DNA from: Stentor roeselii
Taxonomy: Eukaryota > Ciliophora > Heterotrichea > Heterotrichida > Stentoridae
NCBI GenBank assembly: GCA_006503475.1
Contig: RSEH01000050.1
Span: 1 to 64,000 of the forward strand
DNA: 64,000 nt
Direction of reading: 5' to 3'
Each line of letters begins with the position of its first letter. Position 1 is the first letter of the stretch. The notes under the pieces were generated by a model. The model saw only the letters and a program-made list of their open reading frames with translations, searched no databases and had not been told where the DNA came from. Below, piece by piece: positions 1-10,800 of the stretch. A program made the translations under genes and the position numbers.

Positions 1-2816
1 GATAAATACTTATTATTTTCCTTGAAGCTATTAATAATACGTGAAACAGTATCTCGACTTCCATCAAAAAAATCAATGATTTCAATATCTTTGATGTAAA
101 CATTTGGATTTCTCTTGATATATATCAAATACTCTCCAGTGTTCACTTCCTTAAAATTCATCCTTTCAATTTCAATTATCCTTTTATTAACTGTTCCAGT
201 ATATCTACTTACCTTAATTTCTCCACCCTCAGTGTCTATTTTTTTCAAGGTCCCATCAAAGATAATGGAAATGATTGAGGATTCAGCAGCTATAACTTCT
301 TTGAATTGCAAATTGGAAATTTTTACATTTTGAACAATACGTTGAGTAGAATACTTGATGAAGCTTATTGAAGTGTAGATTTTTTCGAATATCGAGTTTG
401 AGAGCTGAAAATGAAGCTGGTTGTAAGGAGGGTACCCACTTTTTTCATCTAAATAAATACTATTATAAATCAATGTAGATGTATCAATTTTTATTAATGA
501 ATTCACGTAAAGATTTGAAAAAAGACATTCATCTATAAGTACGGTTCCAAGGAAGTTAGTCAAACTTATCAACGCAGTACTAATCAAGGAGTCAGTACTG
601 CTATAAGCGACACTGAATATAAATTTGATATTAACAAGTTTTATAGAGTGAATATCGTTTATTTTAAGGAATCCACCAGTTTGTAAGTCATCTTTAATTT
701 CATAACCGTAGTTCATATCTTCAATCAACCCTTTGTTGAAACTAAAATTAATTTCATTACAGTTATCCAAACAAGAAGCATCTATAACAACTCCATTTCT
801 ACTTGGCTGCATTTTCAAAAATTTTACATTTTCTAATTCTAAGGTTGCAATAGACTTAATGAACGACTTAAATTGGTTTCGAAAAGACTGAAAAGTTACA
901 TTGATTAAACTTGCTTTTCCATCAAACACGAATAATTCAGCATTTCCATAATGACTACATTTATTTATTTGCTGATATATTTCATCGATAGTTTCATCAT
1001 TATAGAGCTGATTTTTATCATTGGCAATTATCGTTTCCTCACCATCGGAAAAATGATTTAAATAAAAGCAATAAAAGCATTCATCATAGTCAAGCAAGCA
1101 CCCGCTTTTTAATATATTTTCTCCATTAAATTCAACATTTTTTATAGTTATTCTTCCTTTCCAAGTTATCTTTAGTATATCGAAGACTTCCCCAATTTTG
1201 AAGCCTTCTGACCAATAAATTTTTGAAGGATTATCCGGATTTAAACTTTCGATGATAAGGTTATGTGAATTAGAAGAGGTTAAAGGACTGAAAGCATTGC
1301 TGCTTTTTATAATGACACTGCTATTGTATTTGTAAATAATATTTCCTGGAAGCAGTTTTATATGGGTGAATTTTTCAGATACACTGGCCAGAGCTTGATA
1401 AAAAGAAAGAAAAGGGTTTTCAAAGCTTCCATCTCCTGAAATTTGAGGCTCGATAGCTGAGTCGACATAGATCATATCAGGATTATTACCTGTTCCAATA
1501 TTGAACAAGGTGCACCATGTCATCTCTTTTGAATCGTTATTGAATAGATTAGTCAAGTTTTTATTTGGTTTAGTAGGCTCTGGGCAAGTCTCTAATTCTG
1601 ACTGGCATGCATCATTCACCATAAATCCTTCACAAATGACACAATTTTCATTAGTAGCCCTTAAACACTTCTCGATGTTATTATTACTCCGTCCCATGCA
1701 CCAGAGAGCTTCAGGTGAATAACAAGGAGAAGTCACTTCGCACTTTGGACCATCTGGCAAATCAAATAACTTTAAATCATCCTCACTGCAGCCATCTGGT
1801 AGTTGACTGACTTGGAAATAATTGAAATTTCCATAAATTAAAACGCTTAAAATTCTTGATCTTCTTATAAAATCATCATTTGAACTCTGGATGTTAAACC
1901 AGCAGCCACTAACATAACAACTCTCAGGTGTCTCACTTTGATTTATAAGAATAAATTCATTTTCTCTTATATATTGATAACAACCTGAAGCACATTCGCA
2001 GTCTGAGTCATCAAAGTTACAATCAGAATTAAAACATTCTAGGTTACAAGTTAGGTCTCCTTTCATATAACTAAAACATCATGGGGCACAATGACCGCAT
2101 TTTCCAAACTTAAATCGACATTCTTTGGTATTACATGGATCTGAAATACCTTTACAGCCCTCTCTCATTTCTTGATTAGTGCACCCTTCACTGCAAAGAC
2201 AATCATTTCCATCAAAGTTACATGAGTATGAGTTGCAAGATATTTGGCAGACACCATCATTAACTTGAGAATGTGAGCATCCTTTTTCACAATAATCACT
2301 GCAAGGGTTTCCTATAACACCATAGCACTTCTCATTTTTACACAAGTCATTTTCACAGGTTTCTTTAATTATATCAGACATTCCACAGCCTTCAACACAA
2401 ATATTGCATTCATTCAAATCATATTCACAGTATTTTGTATTACAAGGGCCGTCTTTATCACACTTCTTGTTCAGCAAGTCTTCTATAGTGCATCCTGGGC
2501 TGCAGAATCCGCATTTTCCTAAATCAAAAGCGCATTTTATATTGTTGCAGACTGGATCACATTGGTCGTTGTCTAAAAGTTCTTCTGTACAGCCAGTCTG
2601 CAAACAATAAAGAAAACAATCAGAAGCTGTGAAAATTTCTAAATTTGAGATATTTTCAGAAAAGACTGGAGAGTCAAAATTACAGAGGATATTATTGCAG
2701 GAGGTATCGCAATAATTATCACCTAGGTAAAATCGAGGACAGGACCCAAAGGGACATTCGAAGATTGAGTGTATTTGAAGCAGCCTTAGAAAATACAAGG
2801 TTAAACCTAGGAACAT
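1..2816 (-). pseudogene. LNR/beta-helix giant surface protein, copy A (in-frame stop, 3' end beyond window)
   Basis: This is the fourth member of the array, and about 938 codons are visible. It starts at ATG 2816, directly after TTATAA. A hydrophobic leader (MFLGLTLYFLRLLQIHS) is followed by tandem Lin-12/Notch-like Cys modules and then the start of the beta-helix (ISGDGSFENPFLSFYQA). I followed the frame to the window edge by matching it to paralog B, and the only interruption is TGA at 2079-2081. Paralog B has GGA (Gly) there, between CAS and CF. The downstream 690 codons remain alignable and in frame, so the break is a single substitution, not long decay. It may be a recent pseudogene, an allele-specific nonsense change, a read-through site or a sequence error. 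If translation stops there, the product is a secreted 245-residue LNR-only fragment. No 15-16 nt GT...AG intron can remove the TGA. Confidence 0.75.
2079..2081 (-). other. In-frame TGA replacing a conserved Gly codon
   Basis: The coding strand reads GCC CCA TGA TGT TTT. Paralog B has GCC TCA GGA TGT TTT. One G-to-T change explains the stop. The next codons (CFSYMKGDLTCN...) align with B without a gap. Confidence 0.9.
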
Positions 2817-3099
2817 TTATAATCATTGAATTTAGTGAATGGATTTAAATCTTTTGAAGTATGAAGAAGGGAGAAGAGGAATACTTTGAATAGAAGAATA
2901 TTTCAGATTTTGAAGACATTTTTTCAAGTTCAATTTTTGGAAATTTAATTTTTTAGATTAGAAGATTTTAGATCTTCAATTGATTATGGATGATTTGTGA
3001 AGTAACCAGTTTATCACTATTAGAATAGATTAGATGATGATAATTTAGTTCCCTTAGATTTATAATTTTGGTCCTTAGAATAAATCCAGTGATATTGAA

Positions 3100-3900
3100 T
3101 CCTCCTGAAACAGCTTAAAGTTTTATTTCCTGTGATGATAACTTAGTCATCTAGAGAAACAATTGAGATATTGATAGAATTTTCTGTTGTGATGATGCTG
3201 TCTTCGTTATCATAAACGTGAATCATTATCAAATTTTTAATCAACTAACCAGAGGCAACATTTTCAAGAAAGAACTCAGAATTATAAAAATTCTTTTCAT
3301 CTAAACGTCTGCTTTTTAAAGCTAAGTAAGCTGGAACACTTTCAATGTTATTCCCGCTTTCTGCTAAGTTTTTGATATGAAAACAGTCGAAATGATATTT
3401 ATTTTTAAGTCTAGCAATCGAAGCGCTTCTCAGTTGCTTCCAGCCTTATTTTCTACAATACTAGTTCGACCTTTTATGCTGAATTTGCATGTCCTGCAAT
3501 TCGGAGCCTGGAAAAACAATCCACCTCAATCAACTAAGGCTTCATTAACAGCAATGACAGAATTATTTAAAATGAGGCTCACTTACAAAGACAGCCCCTC
3601 CAATATATTGAAAATATTATTTTTAAATGAAGAGTTATGAATAATGACTGATAAAAATGATAAACTGGGATCAAAGTTATCGGCGAAAATGCGACTGCTT
3701 TTATTCCTTATATCCAGCTGATTTTCATTGAAAATTCTTTCAAACTAATACATAAAAGAGCCAAAACAAATAAATCGGGGCTTTCACTGTTTTTAACTCA
3801 TAATACCTCTAGACACTTCAATAGAAAATCTCTGGTCTTGAGATAAAGATTTTGTTTTAAAGAAAAGAGATATTTAGAAACATTATTAGAAAAATGCATA
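3100..3900 (-). pseudogene. Decayed fragment of an LNR/beta-helix paralog
   Basis: On the minus strand this stretch aligns base by base with copy B at roughly 7010-7740, which encodes the end of the beta-helix (about residues 1550-1796 of B). The clearest block is 3290-3375, which matches the DNA for B's segment ASVPAFLGLRNRRLGQ. A second block near 3440-3600 matches the part encoding the Cys pair before the NGGA repeat. Many stops and small indels break every frame, and no leader, LNR or membrane part is recognisable, so this is a non-functional relic. It lies between copy A's start and copy B's end. The boundaries are approximate, and similarity fades beyond about 3900. Confidence 0.8.
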
Positions 3901-4852
3901 ACTATGACTTAATTCCAGTGGATATAATTATTTCATTAATCAATGATGAAATTTTGAAATTAGAATCAATTAAAGTATGATTTTGTTAACTTATCAATTA
4001 TCTAATCAAATCTTGAGTAATATATATATTAACTTCCTAAAAAAATTAGTAAATATTTTCAACTTTCTTCAAAATTCCTAATGAATATGTTTATATATTA
4101 TTCTTTATTTCTATTTATTTTATGCACATTTTCAAGTGTTTCAACCAAATTATCCTTACAGCAGTTAAGATTCTTTTATAAAGTGTGAAAGATTAGAAAA
4201 TACATTACAGACAAGCTTTGAGGATGCCAATTAAAAGAAAGGTCAATAAAACTTCCTTCTGAAGTTTGTTTGCAAAGTGAGCAAGATTTTCAGTCATCAT
4301 AGTAAGAACTGACAAGTTCCAAATTAGAAAATTTAAATGAGGAAAAAGATTAGATTAAAGATGGATTATATTGATAATCCTCAGTTTTCTAGTTCCACCT
4401 AAAAAAATCAATAAAATTTCCTACTCTTAGGAAGTACTCGATAAGATTAAAAAAAATTCTTTTATACAAGAAATGGCTGATAAAACCTAATTTTCTCATT
4501 GGCTTCAAGTTTCACTAAATATTAAATATTCCATTCTTTTCATCATATTAATCAACTTACTCACATTGATATATTATCGACCTTCTAAAAGAAATTTAAA
4601 ATTTTCAGATTATTATTTCGTATTAGCAAGTCTCTGATACATATTAATCATTAATATTGATTATTTTTTTAAAAACTCAATGATTTCCCTGAAAACTTCA
4701 TTAAAAACATATAAATTCGACTAACTGAAGTGAAAATCTTAAATTTATATGAAAAGTCTTATATTGTCTTTGGAAATTTAATTTTTGATAAATTATGTAA
4801 CAAGCAAAAGTGAAAGAGCCCAGATCATAAATTTCTAATTAATGAAAACCTA
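3901..4852. other. AT-rich spacer between relic and copy B
   Basis: No intact gene is visible. A plus-strand string beginning at ATG 4081 gives a signal-peptide-like start, and about 4465-4720 gives hydrophobic stretches in another frame. Both are riddled with stops. It may be further decayed coding sequence or chance in AT-rich DNA. Confidence 0.4.
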
Positions 4853-7800
4853 TTAATTATCTTCACTTTCGCTTAGAATGAAACCATTATTATCATCGCT
4901 TTCAGTAATTATTCTAGCTATAGAATTCTCAAATTCATCTTCATCTTTTGAATTTTTACCTTTGTTATATATACTACTTGATGAACGAAGAATATCACTA
5001 GATGAACTATTTGATCTTGGATTACATTGAAAGTAACTATTCCTACTTTTATCTTCACTTTTCTCAACACTTGAAAGGGAATCATTGAGAAATTCATTTA
5101 AATTCTCTTCAGCTGATGAGCATTCAATTGAATAGTCTTCCTCAGGAATTTCCGATATTTGAAAGTTAGATGATTTTTTCTTGTTTCTGAAATGCTCATA
5201 CCTCGAATCTAAATGAGAAGTCCTTCTATTATCAATACTATCCTTAAAGACATAAAAAAACAGATGCTTCATTGACTGAACATTGAAATTACTAAAAGTT
5301 GTATCATCATAATTAATGAATGTGAATTTTCGAGCTCCATCAGATTCATCATAAAACGTTTTAGGAATTCCAATTTTTTCAGTATTGAAGTCTTCATCAA
5401 AAGCATCACCTTTTTTGCAGAAGTGTTTAAGATTTGGAATAATTTTTACAATAGCATCGGCAACAGCTAAACACATCCAGTAAAACCAAGTGAAAATAAA
5501 ATAACAATTTCCTAAAATAATCAACCCGAATAATATTAACTTGACAGCTTCTCCGATATCGCCAGTCAAGTAATAAAGTCCGCAATATATAGTTAATGTT
5601 GCTGTTATCAAGGCTTCCATTTCCATATGATTCAGTTCAATTGAGTTGTAAGGATGAAGACGATACTGGAGGAATATCGCTAATAATAAAACTATAGTCA
5701 CAGTTAGAGCTTGAACGTCATTTGAAACCTGACCTAAGAAGACAATTATGCAAATAATTATGATTTTTCTGTATATTATCATAAATTCCCAATAAAATTT
5801 AGAGGTTCTGTAGCCATTACATAAAAATCCATACATGACTTTGTTTTTGTCGTGGTGAAGATGCTTACGTTGCTTAATCATCCTAATTAAAACAAGGGAA
5901 GGGATTCCTAATGACCATATTATGATTGACGGAAGCGATAAATATAAAGAATATTTTATGTGAATTGTTGTCCAGCATTTTATTGCATAGTTGCTAGTCA
6001 AGTAACTACCTATCTGATCAAATTCTTGACATGAAAAGTTTGAAAACATGAATTTCACAAGATTTGGATGTATAAGAAAGTAAACAATTATAATTGTTAG
6101 TGGCAGTTCCCTTTTAAAAACATTTTTTGATCGATTGAGCCAACTAATCATAGCCCAAGCTAAACTAGATAAAAGTACAATAATGATAGGTAACATTGAA
6201 TACAGAATCATTTTCTTATAATAAATCCTTTCATAGAAATTTCCATCATTTTCTTCATAGCAGTCGACCGAAAAGGCCACTTCCGATGCAGATGCTGCAG
6301 TTTTTTGAGCTCCAAAAAGTTCAACAACATAATTAGGCCAAGCAAGATCAAATTCACTAGTCAAAAAAACAAGCTGCAAATAATTCGTAAAAATTTTAAT
6401 ATAAATCGAATGCTTCGCCTTAGCTGCAAACGCAGAGCTGATAGTAGTATTAACTAAAATTGCACTAATAATAAAAAAAGCAATGATAATAAAAATAAGT
6501 ATGAAATAGTTTAGTATATTTCCAGGGCACTTACTACATTTCCCATCACTTGCCTTAGTATATCCCTTATCACAGACATTGCAAGTGATTCCAGTATACC
6601 CTTTATAACACTCTGTTCGATAGTCCTTGTCATTCCCTGAGCACGACTCCTCAAAAGAACAACGATAAAGCACTTCAGATTCATTTGTAGTTCGGTAATA
6701 CCCTGGCTTCACCCAAATGGCAGACCCTCCAGGACAGATGCCTCCTTCAGGACAAGATTTACAAGAAGCTTCTGTTTTTATCAGGTATTTCCCTTCTGGA
6801 CAAACTAAACAAGCATCTGAATCACTCGCTTCGCCGAATTTGCAAGTTCTAAGCGTTGTGCTGATGGTGAAACTATTTCGGTATTCGAAGTCATCATTTT
6901 CTACATTTTTTTTTGATATTGAATTTGTTGTTGCATTAAAAGAAACTGAAGATCCTGGAAAGCCTCTTAAGATAAAACCTGTGATGTTAAATTTTCCAGA
7001 AATAGATTTAAAGGTTTTTTTTCCTGTAATTATCAAGTTTTCATCAGTGGAGACCAGGGAGATTTCGCTGGAGTTTTCAGTTGTGATGACATTGCCTTCA
7101 CTGTCATAGATGTAAAGTATTATCGAATAATTTACCATCTGGCCAGGAGCGATATTTTCAAGTGAGTAGTCAAAACCGTCTGAAGTCTTTTGACCTAGAC
7201 GTCTGTTTCTCAAGCCTAAGAAAGCAGGAACACTTGCAACATTACTTCCACTTTCTGCTGAGTTATTTGAAATATCTACACTAGAGTCAATATTTGGTTT
7301 GAAGTTCAACCATCTCAAAGCGCCTCCGTTCTTTCCAGCTTTATTTTCTTGAATACGAGTATTACCTGTTATGTTAAATTTGCAAGACCTGCAATTTGGA
7401 GACTGGTAAAAAATTCCTCCACCGTCTAATAATGCCTCGTTGTAGGAAATAAGAGAATTATTCACAACAAGGTTCATATCACTGACAACTATCGCACCTC
7501 CATTATTTTGACAAGAGTTGTTTTCAAAGGTCGAGTTATTAATAATCACTGTGCCGTTTAAAGAACCTCCTTCAAAGTAAACTGATCCAAATTTTCTTCC
7601 TTTAATTCCGGAAATCCAGGTATTTTTTATGGTGACTTCTTTCAAACCAATGCACGAAACTGCTGAAATTGATAATTCAAGGTTTTTTATATTCACCTGG
7701 TCAATTAATAAAGAGTTTCCAGAAACTTCTAAAGAAAAAGTCTCTTTTGTGGAAAGAAGTTTTGATTCAAAAAAACTTGAGTTGAGTATAGAGTAGTTAT

Positions 7801-10800
7801 TTTCAGAAAGGTGTAAATCTGAACCTGATTTCGCGGAATTGCCTTCGAAATAACTGTTGGAAATAGTTGTTTTTGTTCTTGTGGAATATAAAGCTCCTCC
7901 ATTTTCAAGGGATGTGTTGTTTTTAAAGGTGCATCCAGTTATTACTAGTCTTTGACACTCGACTACTGCTATGGCTCCACCGTGTACCTTTGAATTTCCA
8001 TTCAGGAATCGTGAATCGATTGCTGTGAGGTATCCGTATAATCCTGAATAGACTAAAGGGCTATAAGGTTCGCCGAGATCTCGTGAAAAAGTAGTGTTTA
8101 TTAGGTATAAGTCAGTTCCAAATGCAACGATTCCGGGAAATGCAGAAAATCCTGCAATATTATTGATGTAGAATGAGTCTATTAAGTAAAAATTTGTGAT
8201 TGAAAGTTCAACTAGCTTACTTCCGATTGACTTATTATCTTTAATAAGTGTTCTCAGAATCACATTTTTTTCATTTCCTAATGAATCAATTTCAAATAAT
8301 GTACACCCCGACCCTTGATAAGTATTATTAAAAATATTTGAATCATTAATTTGAATAAAACTTTCACCAGTCACACTAAAAAGAGCTGCAAAGTTATCAT
8401 AAATATTACACCAAGAACACAAAAAGAACCCTTGACTCTGAACATTAATAAAAGACTCTTTCAAATTACTAAAATCTCCATTATTGATCACAAGTCCTGC
8501 ATTAACTATTTCCGCAGCGACAGCCATAAAACTAACATCAATATCCTCAATCCTCAAAGTAACAGCATTAATTTTCATTGTTTTTCCAAGTTGATTATCA
8601 ATATAAGATGTGATATTTTTAACAAAAATTCTATAAAATCTTAATGTAACAACTTCAATATTTTTACCAGTTATCTGAAACACTTGATCAACTCTTGTAC
8701 TATGAATAACTCTGAAGTGACTCAACTCAAGCTGGTCACCTTCCCCTTGATACTCTGCAAGTACTCCCAAAAAGTCAATATTATCATTAAAAGTGAATTC
8801 AACATCGAAAAGTTTAAGAATTCCACCAGAATGAGAATCGTAAATCATTGAAATTGAATCATAATTGAAACTTCCTCGAATCTCTGAAATTAAAGAGTCT
8901 TTTATTTTTATTTTTTTTGATACATAGAGAAAAATTCCATGAGCAGCTGAAACTCTTTGAAAAGTCACGTTTTTTATGTAGATGTTGTGTGATTGAGATC
9001 CACTTAATGAGTCTATCATGAAAAGACCTGAGTTGCCGTAAACGTAGATGTCTTCTAAGGTTGATGATGTTATGTTTATTGTAGACTCTGTTGAACCTGA
9101 TGCTTGAAACATCAAAAATCCGCAATCACCGTAGTAGTTGTTTATGTTTTTTAAGATTGAGTCTATTATTGTGAATGAGGTAAAATCGATAATTGTTATT
9201 GGTGAAGATATGTTTACGTTTAATTGACTTACCTTGAAATCTTGGATGAAAATTTGATCGCATTTGTAGAATTCTATTAAGGTGCCGTCTGGGTTGTATA
9301 CAAAATCGATTGATGTGTTCTGAATATTAATTTGGACTTTAATCTCATTGAATAGTAAAATACATCCAAAAGTACATGCAGAGTAAATATTCAAAAATAT
9401 AGTAGAAATAAGTGTCAAGTTTCCAGTTATTTTCTCAAATATCAATCCAGAAGAAGAGTACCTATCATAACAATCATTCTCCTCACTATAAACCAAGTTG
9501 CTTTCAACATTAAAACATTCTTCTATTTTGATACTCCCAGAGCACTTCAAATCTCCAATCTGGTCAGTCCTCGGAACAATAGTAAAGTACTTTTTTTCCC
9601 TTCTAAACTCATCAACAATAACCGAAACAGAGTCCCTACTTCCATCATAAAGATAAGCAACTTTGATATCTTTAAGGTAAACATTAGGATTTCTCTTAAC
9701 AAGTATGACAAATTCCCCAGTACTAACTCCAAAAAACCTCAATTCTTCCATCTCAATAATCCTTTTATTAATCGATGCAGTAACTTCATTCACCTTAATA
9801 ATTTCTCCAAAAGTATCAATTTTCTTTAAAATCCCATCAAAAATCAAAGAAATAATAGAAGATCCTGCAGCACAAACAGAAAAAAACTCAACATTAAAAA
9901 TCTTCACATTTTGAGTAGTCTGCTGAGTAAAATATTTGATGAAGTTAGTTGAAGTATAAACATTTTTAAATTTCGAATTTGATAATTGAAAATGAAGTTG
10001 GTTATAAGCAACACTGTTACCTTCATCATCTTTTACCAGATTTTTATATACTAAAGAAGAGGTGTCAATTGAGATCAAAGTATTTACATAAAGATTCAAA
10101 AACAAGCAGTCATCGATCAAGACACTTCCGAGAAAGTTCGTCACACTTATAAAAGAAGTACTTAAAAATGAACTTGGACTGGAATAAGCGATGTTGAACT
10201 GAAACTTTACTTGAAATAATTTGATTGAATGAATATCGTTTATTTTAAGAAAACCACCTGATTTAAGATCTTCGTTTATTTCGTAACCGTAGGTCATGTC
10301 TTCGACATTCCCTTTATTAAAAGAAAAATTGATGCTTTCGCAGCTGCTGATGCAAGACACGTCGATCACGACTCCTTTGCCACTTGGTTGGACTTTAAAA
10401 AAATTCACATTTTCTAGTTCTAAGGAAGAAAATGACTTGATCAGTGACTTGAACTTGTTTCTAAATGACTGAAAAGTCACATTGATTAAAGTGGCTGGTC
10501 CATGAAAAACGAAAAATTCAGAAGATTCGTAAATTTCACATTTTTTCATCTGGGTGAAAAGGTCTAAAGACAGGTCTATCGAGTATTCTTGGTACTTGTC
10601 ATTCACTACGTGAATTTCAAAATATTCCCCGTAGTACATGGTAAAAAAAGGGCAATAAAGACATTCTTCATTTCCAAGTTCACATCCTTTTTTTAATATG
10701 TTTTCTCCATGAAATTCAATATTTTTTATTATTATTCTTCCTTTCCAAGAAATCTTCAACAGGTCAGTTTCAGATCCAAAGGAAAAAGCTTCTGACCAAT

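Noticed and set aside
2060-2110. A tiny intron hiding the TGA of copy A
   Set aside because: No 15- or 16-nt GT...AG segment spans it, and the paralogs have a plain Gly codon at this site.
4081-4730. Plus-strand membrane-protein gene with signal peptide
   Set aside because: The first 35 codons look plausible, but many stops follow in every frame and no set of 15-16 nt introns repairs them. At most it is decayed sequence.
6717-7109. Plus-strand open frames opposite the giant genes (also near 14720, 20101, 24176 and 11946)
   Set aside because: They lie wholly antisense to intact domains, repeat in every paralog at the same place, and have no start context or protein character of their own.
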